From assembly GCA_964019425.1 (NCBI GenBank), contig OZ025851.1, positions 124,001-188,000 on the forward strand: DNA of 64,000 bases, given 5' to 3'. This document shows, one piece after another, positions 32,701-44,226 of the stretch. The notes under the pieces are model-generated. The model saw nothing but the letters and a program-made list of their open reading frames with translations. It did no database searches and was not told the DNA's origin. Both the position numbers and the translations under genes were made by a program. This stretch comes from Flectonema sp. DT1601 (Eukaryota; Euglenozoa; Diplonemea; Diplonemida; Diplonemidae). The number at the start of each line of letters is the position of its first letter. Positions within the stretch are counted from its first letter, which is position 1.

Positions 32701-33769
32701 GTTTTTCATTGCAAATGTGACAACTAAATTGTAATTGTGAGATTTTCTTTAAAACTGAACATCCGAATTCTTGGATTGGATGTTCTAAACTAGTAAGAAG
32801 CGGAGCTATAATTTCAATTCCCTGAACATTGGGTCTAATGAAAGTCATGTGAATAACCCTCATCAGCCTCGCATCATCACTAAGAATAAGTTTTAACAAT
32901 GCCGTTGCTTCGTGTAAGACTTCTTCACAGTGAGACTCTAAAGAGATGAATTCAAGAACCGATGTTAGAACATCACTCGGAAGACCAGTTCTTGCTCTTT
33001 CGATGTATCTTCGTAGTAGTTTTAGGGCACTTGCTTGTTGACGTGCTGCGTCTTTTGATGTGTTCATTAGCTTTGTTACTACAGTTGATATCAATCCCAG
33101 TGTCGGAGTATTCTTTATAGCATTAGCGACATGCTCATCCATGAGAAAATGGAGTAATTCCATTGAAGCTGTGCTGACATCATCGAAATGTAAGACTTTT
33201 TGACCAGATTCACATTCTCCATCTTTAAAACAGATTAATGCTATAAGTCTTTGAGGGAGGTTTGAACTTCTCAGTTGATCAGCTATACTGCTGCTGATCT
33301 CACCAACGACAAGTCCATCAGTTAATAATTTTAGTACAGAACCTGTTTGGTCCGTATCTACCAAAGGAATGATCCGAGGGACCAGTTTTGAATAGTTTCG
33401 TAGTTTCTTTCCAGTCAAAGTGTGTGACAGAGCACGTGCGCAGACTGGAGGAATTTTACTGTCAATCGTCATAGTGTTGAGGATTACTTGAGGTACTTTG
33501 TCACCTAATTTCTTACTTGGTATTAATAAGAATATCGTAAGTCCATTTACAGCAACCTGAATTGGATTTTTAAACAGTCTCGCACAGTTAAGCATTTCAC
33601 TTACTATCTCAACACCCTTTTCATCTACGAAAACCTGCACTTCATTTTCTTGTTTTAATAATTCCACGATCTTCTCAAGACAGACTTCTGCTGCGTCCAT
33701 TCTCTCCTGCTTTCTGTCATTTTGGGCTTTTAGAATGACCCTGAGGTGACTCTTACACTCACCCACCAT
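29717..33769 (-). CDS. ARM-repeat, PB1-like, STE-type protein kinase
   Basis: One exon of 1350 residues. Residues about 1-840 are ARM/HEAT-like helices, interrupted near 350-400 by a probable zinc site (CHIC, CSAC, then H-x3-C). A PB1/ubiquitin-like module sits at about 841-911 (IRFRLGNHTKKL). The kinase domain spans about 928-1195: glycine loop GKGAFGQV, catalytic Lys in YAAKCM, HLDVKSANLL catalytic loop, DFGCG, and APEVLTRRSYSFASDIWSLGC, all intact and closest to STE11/MEKK-type MAP3Ks. A Pro-rich GPPTALQGPPTAL repeat and a Ser/Thr/Lys tail follow. MEKK2/3 also pair PB1 with a kinase domain, but the ARM array and zinc motif are additional. It likely scaffolds and activates a MAPK cascade (inference). 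A CACTACAG acceptor precedes the ATG by about 23 nt. Confidence 0.92.
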   Translation of the reverse strand: MVGECKSHLRVILKAQNDRKQERMDAAEVCLEKIVELLKQENEVQVFVDEKGVEIVSEMLNCARLFKNPIQVAVNGLTIFLLIPSKKLGDKVPQVILNTMTIDSKIPPVCARALSHTLTGKKLRNYSKLVPRIIPLVDTDQTGSVLKLLTDGLVVGEISSSIADQLRSSNLPQRLIALICFKDGECESGQKVLHFDDVSTASMELLHFLMDEHVANAIKNTPTLGLISTVVTKLMNTSKDAARQQASALKLLRRYIERARTGLPSDVLTSVLEFISLESHCEEVLHEATALLKLILSDDARLMRVIHMTFIRPNVQGIEIIAPLLTSLEHPIQEFGCSVLKKISQLQFSCHICNEKLGTTGSSNTRYYTASTGKSYCSACRFTGGESIRTEGDFRWHVAACLMTPASHLFEIEMQRITSPDTTLRNVQSSQVLLDLMEVFTAVCPTNCWDQRELGGKIISVASTILSIMPAESDYMTSLLRMLASLDHPVTTTLIGTVVDKLANRIQDFSESSVIIATSIIKRSIAHAGDRISQSLCSILSCAYSNVDVIRENVASCIRQALASSSFKEHEIESIISEYGLTASLYQLLETEGCKSQAKADCIFSIHKTIRKEPRVDFLLNERSLEVLLAAFSYFQNIDDEICTETADIVKYLVTSCSDACKNSFNGSRDVNCLSSSSGSTSTPTRSPRNVSPKSSQEALRKKAKVLLTDEGFQMLWMFASSVEKVKNDAIQILLGLSPVLVSAIVDSDRTDSVTPYLLGILIELSKDSHRLKYSVAPLFQILAAEPTTSTYFNQQAVSALFDISLSSGQPQSREAALLTLKSLHEHRVLVVRDAPDIAKTIRFRLGNHTKKLTFSGQPTLSKLKASIQEACKEQGESIQVEKTKLCMGTTVITDDSDLCLMSGVINVEIEEGVSGTPRTPHRKPNWLHTFARPLGKGAFGQVYLVVSGDGHQYAAKCMTSTRKSGEQLHRKNQESFMNEIRLLSSLEHPNIVRYYDTASKDNIGYIIMEYVPGGSLLDFKKLAGSITEEMAGNFIVHALRGIGYLHEHNVIHLDVKSANLLIDVEGVVKVADFGCGVIFDESNAKGPANGTILFMAPEVLTRRSYSFASDIWSLGCTLIEMLFGLLWNPKLEDNGELQLMHHLRNQFSNGVTPLSCVGEGKVSKSCRQFLEKCLQLSPEDRLTASQLLNGDPIEFTGTGTASGASGGAPDAIQQHLRSVIETNQSFETSSDAFTFATATNNHISAPPSILTAFAMQGPPTALQGPPTALTAIQGPPTVQHNDPATSTSTSSVKSTTTTKPSLKKAKRGTLPKFTTTSPKIRTPTGAKSREWSDGTSSKWLQGNPSKHKE

Positions 33770-34041
33770 AATAATTAATTACTCCTCACACCTGTAGTGA
33801 TATTTATAAACACAAATAGAATATTAAAATAAAAGGAAAGGTTTGTATTGAATTGGTTCATCTGCTTCACCGGTTTTGTTGTTGTCTGGAGGGGTGTGGA
33901 GTTGTTAATAAAAAAGGAATGCAGGTTGTCGTAACCAGTTCAAAAGTGAAATGCGCCAACGACGTTAGAAGTCTGCCAGAGTAACGTCAGCTGGTGCCCA
34001 ACAACTGGAGGTATGATACTCCCATCTGAAAGAGAAGAACT

Positions 34042-34723
<682 letters not shown>

Positions 34724-35214
34724 GATGAAAGTAGAAGAGGGCTGTAGGGTAAGTATTATATAACAAAACAAATCCATTAAAAAGGGTTGATTAATTCCAA
34801 AGCAACATAACCTTACCTTTGAACAACATATGTAACCTGTGGGGAGAAGAAATGAATATTGCACTACACAAAAGTAGTGAGAATGACTTATCGCGAATCT
34901 AATTTTTTTTTTCGCGGCTTGAGGCTGACAACACGGCAGCTGTACACTTTTTATGCCGAAGTAAGAAGCTGGTGGCAAACGTGAAATGGTAGTACAAAGT
35001 ACGTCAACACTGCTCTCAGTTCCTTGATTAGAGTCTCAGTTGTTAAACTAAATGATGAGAACCGTCGAAGTCCGTCAATTCGGAAACTTGAATGTGATTT
35101 CATTCTTTTAAATATTGTCGGGGATATCGATACGTGTTGGAGGGATGTCATCTGCCTCACTTGTGATGTCAATTTCAAGTGAACATTGCAATCAAATCGA
35201 TAAGTAGAAGAACT
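34724..35214. other. Spacer between uS11 copies A and B
   Basis: Leader of copy A and 3' flank of copy B. No other gene seen. The 3' flank next to copy B (ATCGATAAGTAGAAGAA) is shared with copy C. Confidence 0.5.
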
Positions 35215-35667
35215 CTACAGACGACGACCACGACGACCACCCTTACGACGAGTGCAGTCAGTTGGGGTTGGGGTAACGTCTTCGATACGTCCAATCTTGA
35301 TACCTGCACGAGCGAGCGCACGAAGAGCGGCCTGTGCTCCTGGTCCTGGTGACTTGGTACCAACTCCTCCGGTGGCTCTCATCTTAATGTGAAGAGCGTT
35401 GACACCAATCTCCTTACATCTGGCGGCAACATCCTGCGCGGCAAGCATAGCAGCGTATGGAGAGGACTCGTCTCTGTCAGCCTTAACCTTCATTCCTCCG
35501 GTGGCTCTGACGTAAGTTTCTCTTCCTGAGGTGTCAGTAACGTGCACAAAGGTGTCGTTGAATGACGCAAAGATGTGACAGACTCCGAATACATTTGTGT
35601 CAGAATCGACATTCGGCCCTAAACGAACCGCCTCAACTGGGGCTCTTGCAACCTTCTTTCCCGGCAT
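35215..35667 (-). CDS. RPS14: Small-subunit ribosomal protein uS11 (RPS14), copy B, intronless
   Basis: A continuous 150-codon frame encodes a protein matching copies A and C except Ser for Ala at residue 22. Both intron positions are exactly closed. The first 48 codons differ from A and C at many third positions, whereas the last 103 codons are almost identical to them. A CCTCAG acceptor lies about 14 nt before the ATG, as in its sisters, so it is likely expressed. Intron loss, possibly by cDNA recombination, best explains it. Confidence 0.97.
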   Translation of the reverse strand: MPGKKVARAPVEAVRLGPNVDSDTNVFGVCHIFASFNDTFVHVTDTSGRETYVRATGGMKVKADRDESSPYAAMLAAQDVAARCKEIGVNALHIKMRATGGVGTKSPGPGAQAALRALARAGIKIGRIEDVTPTPTDCTRRKGGRRGRRL

Positions 35668-36050
35668 GTTGAGATTACTTCTGAGGGGATGTAATTATAA
35701 CTATGTCAACACTTCTACAGGTGCGAAAAAGAACTCCTTTTCATTTCCTTATAAAATGTAATTAATTGTAATGAGTACTCAGCCACCAACATGTTGAGAT
35801 CCATACATTGTTAAGTAAGTTTCTGTTAAGAAAAAATAAATAGTAACAAACTATGAATAGCATAAAAAGGATAACCCTTGTGATCGTATCCTCGAGGTTC
35901 GAGTTTTGAACCAAACTAAATAAGATGTCTCGCGTTATATCAGCTCATTACTTTCCAACAGGTTGTTGGTGATTGACATGTAAAGTTCTTCTTCAAAAAT
36001 ATCGGAACATTCCTCCCCCAGAGAACAACAAATCGATAAGTAGAAGAACT
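35668..36050. other. Spacer between uS11 copies B and C
   Basis: No gene recognised. The few bases next to copy C's stop match those next to copy B's stop. Confidence 0.5.
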
Positions 36051-36713
<663 letters not shown>

Positions 36714-37436
36714 GATGAAAGTAGAGCTCTGTTGAAGCTGAAGGGAGGTTAAAACAAACTTATGGATCACTGACGCTAAAACATACAAAGTGAGAACATT
36801 ACTACTAACTCTATCTACCTAACGCATGTTAAGAACCTGATGTAAAATAATATTACTGCCCAGTGCTTTATCAGAAATCGTTACAATATTATGAGCTAGG
36901 TGATTATTAAAGTCGATGTTTTTTTTTTTTTTTTTTTGCTTTTATTTTCCTGAGTGCGTCAAGACTGAGTCAACAGCTTTGGTGTTGTCGTTTGTAACAA
37001 AATAAAATAAAATAAAATAAAATAAAAAAAAAGAGAGCAAAGATTCACAACTCTCAACTATCTTTAGGAAAATTAAATTTCCCAGAGCGTTAAAATACTT
37101 GATTGGCCATCATGTCATGGCAACAAGTACAAGGCAAATAACTATTTAAAATATCGACAGAGGTAACTCTCTGTGATGTATAATACCATTGAGGCTATTA
37201 TCGTCCTTTGAGAGAAACACAAATAAGGAAATAGTAAGGTTTTGGGTAGGAGGTGGATATTTATTTTTTTATTTTGAAAAAATATTATTTTTTTTGCAAA
37301 TTCAACTAAGAATCAGCCGCAACATCACATATGGTTGGTTGGTAAGAAACATGCTCTTATGGAGTCTTCTGACTTGCAGGAACTCTTTTATCACAACAAG
37401 CATATCATTCCTAATTACACTACCAACAAAAAGATG

Positions 37437-37469
<33 letters not shown>

Positions 37470-37647
37470 CCATTCTTTCCATTTCTTATTAATTTTTCAA
37501 TAAGAAAAAGAAAATTGGAAAAAAAAAAACACGGGCCAGCCCCTCACTAAGATCTCATGTGAGAGGGGCGCAGGTGAGAGAGCAATAAGAAAAAAAAAAA
37601 ACGTTGGCAAAAAAAAAAGAAATCACCACAACAATATAAGTAGCATT
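36714..37647. other. Spacer with homopolymers and an AAAAT repeat
   Basis: Includes an AAAAT pentanucleotide repeat at 36999-37026, a T run at 36920-36937 and a T run at 37440-37469. No gene recognised. Confidence 0.5.
36999..37026. repeat. (AAAAT)n short tandem repeat
   Basis: Five to six AAAAT units in the spacer upstream of uS11 copy C. Confidence 0.85.
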
Positions 37648-40600
37648 CTACAGAGTGAATCTTTCGCCGTGGCTGAATTCCGCCACGGCACTCACTTGAA
37701 TACGATTACCAAAGCTGGGTGGTTTATCATGGGTTGAAAAAGTGCGGGCTTCCTCCTGACTGTTAGGAACTGAAACAGAGTCTGATACACCCTGACTACC
37801 ACTACCTGTGGCACCACTTACTACGGATTGCACTTCATTTGAATCTGATGCAACGACGTCCTTCATGTCGAGTTCCTTCAATTCTGAAAAGTTAGCGTAG
37901 TCTCCTTTCATGTTTGACAACGAGTTGTCTGCTTGAAAAAATTCCTTCGCATAAACTGCTCGGTTTCGCTTTCTCCAGTATAAAATACCAGCAATAATAC
38001 AACAAAGAAGTACCACAGCAGCAATAATAATTGGAAGGATAATTAAAGTAAATGAGTCATCGTTTGTGTTGTTAGTGGCTCCGTTAATTGAAGTTTCGTT
38101 TGTGTCGCTGGTGGTGTTCGGAGACGGTGTCTGCGGATCAATAATCTGATCACATTCCAACATGGTTCTCCATCTGTCTATATTGTCCCGAACGTATTCT
38201 TCACCCTTCTGCATATTCCCGCTCATGGATGGCATGGTGTTCTCTCCTCCAATAAAGTACACTCCTGTTTGCGGATCGAACCCGAACATCGTACCGAATA
38301 CTCCCTGCCATTCCTTCAATCCTGTTTCTTCGTTTTCCGAAACCCCCCACGCCCATGAAGTTCTGGTCGTGAATGTCTTCGACTTCTCGGGGTTCAGGAA
38401 CTGAACGACTGGAACGAATCCGAGTGACTCATCAGCATTGATAGTTTCAGTCAAGATCCTCTTCATTGTGAGCGGGTTCACAACCTTCTCACCGTTGGGT
38501 GCAGTTCCGTCGTTCAACACAGTCACCAGAAACTTTGCAAAGTCTTCAAACGTCATCATCGCTCCCTCACCGTAACCAGAGACACCAGGATAGCCCATGT
38601 CTGCTGACTCCTCGTAGTCGAACTCACCCATCACGTTCCACATGTCGTCGTCCCACTTAAAGACATCTTTTGCGAAGTACTCATCTCCCTCAACCATACC
38701 CTGCGGCATAGTCTTGCTTGGGAACACTTCCTTCTTCGGAGCCGTGAAGAACAAGTCGGCGACATTCCCATTCGGGGCCTTGCCGTTTGGCAACCAACTC
38801 ATGAACGCTGAATCCATCCCGATCTTGTCCCACAGCTTCTCTTTCATCAGCTGCGCGGCATCCTTCCCGTAAGCGCGGCTCAACGCGAGTCCAATCACGT
38901 CGTAATCGTAGCCGTAAAATGGTCTTTCTCCAGGTTGAGAAACGAGCGGAATCGACTTCCGACAGTTCACGAAGTCAGCAGCCCTCGTCAGCTTCCCATT
39001 GTTGCTCGTCAGCAACGCACCAGCGCACTTGTCCGACTTCAGGTCAGGGAGCACGGCTTCGGCAGGCGAGATATCCGAAATCTCGTTGTACGTCCCAGAT
39101 CCCCAGTACGAATAAGAGAACCCACATTTCATACCGAGGCAATCCCAGAACGTGAAATCCCTCGTAAGATCGTTCCTCATGGTGCTCCCGTTTTTCGACC
39201 CCGCCACCTGCATCTCGGACTTCGAAAACTCTCTGACATACTTGCTGATCGGATCTTGTGGAGAGATAATCCCCTCGTCCATGGCCATGGAAGTCACCAC
39301 ACCAGCCATGATCTTCGTCATCCCTCCCATTCGGTAAATCGTCTTGTCGTCCACCGCAACACCAGCCGCAGCATTCCCAGCCTGGAAGGTGCGCTGTTCC
39401 CCAGTCTTCGCATTTCCGATGATCACCTTCACCCCGCGGTCGTTGTTGTTCTTCGACCACTCGCTGATTTCTTCCTGAATCGCGCTCACCGGCTTAGTCG
39501 AGAACACACGCATCAGGGTGCTGTCAGGAATCTTCTTCTTCCCCTTGCACAGGTTGGCACTCCATCTGTTCACGTTCTTCTGCACGAACTCAACGCTCTT
39601 CTGGTCAACTCCAGCCTGCACAAGCACCGTGTTCTCTCCACCCACAGCATACATTCCCGTCTCCGCATCGAACTGGAACATCGTACCGAACTCACCGAAC
39701 CATTCTCCAATCATTTCCGAAGCCATCGTTGTTTGAGGACTCCCAACAACGTCCGACCCGGCCTTGTCCTTCTTCTTAGAACTGAATCCCCACTTCCACT
39801 GTGCCTGTTCACTGAAGTATCCCATCTCACTGTCGTACTGCGCAACCGGTACAAAACCCAACCCTTCATCCGCATCAGTCGTCGGGGACATGAACCACTT
39901 CCACATCGTCTCCCCGATCACCTTCTCCCCGTTCGCTCCGTTTCCCCTCCGAACCACAGCGTGCAGGAACTTCGCGAAGTCCTCAAACGTCATCATCGCT
40001 CCCTCACCGTAACCAGACACACCAGGGTACTCGGCATCACCCGACTGTTCCAATCCAAACCGACCCATCACGTTCCACATCTCGTCATCCCAGTTCGACA
40101 CATCTGAAGCCCAGTGTCCTGCCCCAGGAGTCATCCCCGAAGGCGACCTTCCCGAAGCAAATGCCGCAGCAGGAGGTCCCTCGAAGAACAAGTCCGCAAC
40201 CTCCCCGTTCGGAGACGTTCCCTGTGGGAGCCAAGACATGAACGCCGAACCCATCTCCAGTTTGTCGAAGATCTTCTCCTTCATCAGCGCCTCCGGGTTC
40301 TTCTTGTACGCACGCGAGAGAGCCAATCCAATCACATCGTAGTCCGCCCCGTAAAACGGCCTCGATCCCGGCTGGGCTACCAAAGGATGTTTCTTACGGC
40401 ATTCCACCCAATCGGCCGCCCTCACCAGCTTCCCATCCCGAGAAGTCGTCATCGCACCAGCGCACTTGTCCGATGACAGAGCCTGAAGAAGAGTGTCAGT
40501 TGGGGGAACCGAAGCTAACTCCCGGTGAGTACCCATTCCCCAGTGAGAGTAAGAGAATCCACACTTCATGCCAAGGCAGTCCCAGAACGTGAAATCCCTC

Positions 40601-42566
40601 TCCAGCGGACTCACCACAGTCTGCCCATCCTTAGAAGTCACTACGTTGAGACCCGCCATCGCAAACTCCGGAACGTGGTCACTGATCTTCTCGTCAGGCG
40701 AGATCACTCCCTCTTCGAAAGCAATCGCCGTCAGCATCCCCGTCAACACCTTCGTCATCCCACCAATGCGGTAGATCGTCTTGTCCGAAACCGGCTTCCC
40801 CTTCGCCGCATTCCCAGCTTGGAACGTCCGCTGTTCCCCAGTCTTTGCGTTCCCGATCACAACCTTCACTCCGCGATCCGAATTGTCCGCCGAGAACTTA
40901 TCCATCTCCGCCTGGATCTTCCCGGCCTCCGCATCGTCGAATTCCTGAACCGTTGACGAGATGCTGACCGCAGGCATCGACTCCCCCTTCATCAGCTTCG
41001 CAATCCACCTGTTCATGTTCTTCTTGATGAAATCCGCTCCAACTTGATCACTTCCCGTTCGAGAGCTGAACGTGTTCTCTCCTCCCACCGCGTACATTCC
41101 ACCGTCCACGTCGAACTTGAACGTCGTTCCGAAGATACCCGACCACTGCCCTACAGAGTCGCTAGTCTCCGACAGCATCTCGTGCGTTGGCGATCCGTCA
41201 GCCTTAGTGAGTTCAACGTTGCGGCGACCTGTGAATCCCCATCTGTTTGGATATTTGATATTTGATATTTGTTATTTGATATTTGATATTGTTTGTTTGT
41301 TTGTTTGAAGTTCTCAACAACAAACTCCTTCATCATGTCACACAATGAGAAGATCTAATGAAACGTCACATACCTCCACTCACTCTGCATCGAATAGTCA
41401 CCATCAGCACCGAAGTACTGAAACGGTGGAACGAAACCCATTCCTTCATCTTCTTCAATTGTTGTCGACAGGAATCGCTTCCACATCGTCTTGCAGATCA
41501 CTTGCTCCCCATTCGCTCCAACTCCACCGTCTACGACTGCCATCAGGAACTTAGCGAAATCTTCGAAAGTCATCATCGCTCCCTCACCGTACCCGGACAC
41601 CCCAGGGTACGTAGCATCCGACGACGTCTCATACTCGAACGTGTTCATCAGATTCCACATTTCAGAATCCCAATTGGAAACATCCTTCGCCCAGTACATC
41701 ATTCCAGGAGTCATACCAGCAGGTGACTGACCCGCAGCGTACGCTGAAGCAGGAGGAGCCTTGAAGTAAAGGTCCGCAACCTCACCCTTCGGGGAAGTCC
41801 CCGTAGGAAGCCAACTCATGAACGCCGATTCCATTCCAAGCTTGCTCCAAATCTTTTCCTTCATCAGCATCTCCGCATCCATCTTGTACGCGCGAGCAAG
41901 GGCGATCCCAATCACATCGTAGTCGTATCCGTAGAACGGCCTCGTTCCCGGCTGTGCGATCAGCGGGTACTTCGCACGGCAACGAACCCACTCGTCTGCC
42001 CTCACCAGCTTCCCATCCCTGGCAGTCGTCATCGCACCGGCACACTTGTCAGCAGCGAGGTCCGGAAGGAGGCCGTCAACCGGAGTAATGCTCGCAGCAT
42101 CGCGAAGGGTTCCCATTCCCCAATACGAGTACGAGAAACCGCATTTCATGGCAAGACAGTCGCGAAATGTGAACTCCCGCTTCACGGGAACCATGGTCGT
42201 CTGACCTCCACGGGACTCCACAACCTTCATGTCCCTGAACTCACTGATGTACTTACTGATTGGTTCGTCTGGTAAGACGACACCTTCCTCGAAGGCGATC
42301 GCAGTCAGCATTCCCGTCATCACCTTCGTCATTCCACCCATTCGGTAGATCGTTTTGTCGGAAACAGGAACTCCCTTCGCCGCGTTACCCGCTTGAAACA
42401 CCTGCTGGTCACCCGACTTCGTATTCCCCAACACGAGTTTGATACCTCGGTCAGAGTTAGTCTTCGAAAAGTCATCGAACTCAGATTGGATTGAAGCCAC
42501 AGTTGATGAGTCGAAGGCAGCCTGGCTTGCGACTGCCAACGAAAGTACAATCGCAACTATCCTCAT
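37648..42566 (-). CDS. Type I membrane protein with three beta-lactamase-like domains
   Basis: Two exons (41374-42566 and 37648-41242; 131-nt intron) encode 1595 residues. A signal peptide (MRIVAIVLSLAVASQAA) leads to three homologous repeats of about 480 residues, then a transmembrane helix near 1475-1500 (TLIILPIIIAAVVLLCCIIAG), a basic stop and a cytoplasmic tail. Each repeat has the class C beta-lactamase/PBP layout: a TIYRMGGMTK block where the family has S-x-x-K, a FYGYDYDVIGLAL block where it has Y-S-N, and GVSGYGEGAMMTFEDFAKFL. In all three repeats the catalytic Ser position is Gly (GMTK near 78, 559 and 1038) although the Lys remains, so classical serine hydrolysis is unlikely. It may bind ligand or act as a structural surface protein. 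Codons are strikingly C/G-ending compared with neighbours. Confidence 0.9.
41243..41373 (-). other. Intron with short ATATCAA repeats
   Basis: Donor GTATGTGA and acceptor CCAAACAG. The interior carries repeats of AAATATCAAAT and CAAACAAA. Splicing joins the first repeat's AEWR-like segment to WGFTGRRNVEL in frame. Confidence 0.88.
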
Positions 42567-43085
42567 TTTTACTTGCTAACTGTAAAAAATCGAATGGTTT
42601 AGAGAATTCGTAATATGAAAAGCACCCTAACGACAATATCAATCAATCCGCAGCATAGGACCTGCTGGTGTTGATTACAATGCAGCAAAAGGAAACGTTT
42701 TGTTAAAACAAGCGGTGAACAGATTGTCGCTATTTGTGACAAAGGTTGTCTTTTTTGTCATAAGAATCTAATACGATAAATATATCAAAATAAAACATGT
42801 CGTTGAATGCAGACACACGGATTACCATTAGAGACACTTAGCTTTCTATCTGAATAATTTCTTATCCGACTATGTTAGATACAAAGTTGTTGTAGGAGAA
42901 AGTCGAATTCAGCCATCCTTAGCAGGGTTGCTAAGAATACCAATGTGAAAAAATCAAAGAAAGAAGACATCAAATCGTTAAAAGAAGGACAAACAAGAAT
43001 AGAGTCAAATAGACGTTACCAACTGCTGATAGCAGCAAGGTAGACGACTAAAATGCCTCACATAAAAAGGTTAGGTGGGAAAAGA
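42567..43085. other. Spacer, no recognised gene
   Basis: Moderately AT-rich sequence without long homopolymers, unlike most spacers here. No coding frame with motif on either strand. Confidence 0.5.
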
Positions 43086-44120
43086 TTAATAGTCTATTTT
43101 TGGTGCAAGGTAAAACCTAACGTAAGAACCTGATTCGTGCGCACCTAATGTTTGAAGCTGATATTCCACCATAAGAGGTATGTCTTTGCCAACTTTAATG
43201 TAAACTTCGCTGTTTAGAAACTTCGCTTTCGCAACGGACTTTACATATTTTGTAGCAAACGACAGTTTAAGTGGTTCATCACGAGTAATTTTTTCAATCT
43301 GAAATTCATTAGTTTTCTTCTTCCTACCAGGTCCTGCTACGGTTTTTCCAGCTGCTGGTGTCTGTTTTTTTTTTTTTTTTTTTTTTTTTTTTCAAAGACT
43401 CTCAAGATGTCAATAAAATCTAAACACATTTACGACTAAATTTTCCCTTCACAGACGCAGGCTTTAGAAGAAGGAAGGTTGACATCAACGTTCCTGGTGA
43501 ACGAAGTGATCATCGATGGGGGATGACACTGAAGCATCGTCGGGCGGAAAACGTAAACTACACACCTGCCACACGTAATTAGCTGACAACGGTCCAACAG
43601 TATCCTTCGATGACAGTGTGAGTGAGGTCGGAGTGATTTCCATTCCGACAACATCAGAGATCGATGCTAAGCTGGAGATAACTTTTTCAAAAGCTGTCGA
43701 TGACAGTGTAATCTCAGCTTCGTATTCTTGTAACGGAATGCCTAAGTTTTCTATCTCACTAATTACTCTCGGAATTGAACATTTTTCCTCATCAAATTCC
43801 AACTCAAAGGTATCACTTTCCACAGTCATTACAATACTCTCTGATGGGTGGTTCTTAGCCAACTGTTTAGCTGCAGTGTCGACCATAAACCCAACATTAA
43901 TTGTATTATCGCAATGATAAACTTTAAACTGATCTCGTGATATGAATACACTTACAAGACTTACATGTGCACAATCCATTTGCTGTATTCTCAATCCCTC
44001 TAAACTAAACTCGATTGACACTTCGGTTACGTAACCTTTGAGAGCATGAATCACTGTTGTGAAAACCTTAGCAGGGCATAGCTCAGCGAGAAAGTTTGCG
44101 GTAGATGCCGGTGTGTTCAT
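43086..44120 (-). CDS. PCNA: Proliferating cell nuclear antigen (sliding clamp)
   Basis: Two exons, 43566-44120 and 43086-43361, joined across a 204-nt intron containing a 31-nt T tract, encode 276 residues. PCNA trimers encircle DNA and tether polymerases and repair factors. Conserved features include GLRIQQMDCAHVSLV, LGIPLQEYEAEI (interdomain connector region), PLMVEYQL and the C-terminal YLAPKI. The first ATG (MNTPAS) follows an AAAAAAG acceptor by about 20 nt; an earlier in-frame TTG is not used here. At the start of exon 2 a basic segment (GKTVAGPGRKKKTNEF) occupies the loop that is acidic in animal PCNA. Confidence 0.96.
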
Positions 44121-44226
44121 TTTACGTGTCAAGCAGAAGCTTTTTTGAAAAAAAAAAAAAAGAAATCAGAGTCTGTTCAGCAACTAACGAACTACTAAGT
44201 TTAAGTTAAGTGGAAACTTTATTCAC

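Noticed and set aside
38935-40107. A 390-codon plus-strand open frame
   Set aside because: It is antisense to the lactamase-like coding exon, where C/G-ending codons suppress stops on the other strand. Its product is Arg/His/Pro-rich with no domain.
41243-41373. Two separate lactamase-like genes split here
   Set aside because: The interval has intron donor and acceptor, and splicing continues the first repeat exactly into the second exon in frame, so it is one gene with three repeats.
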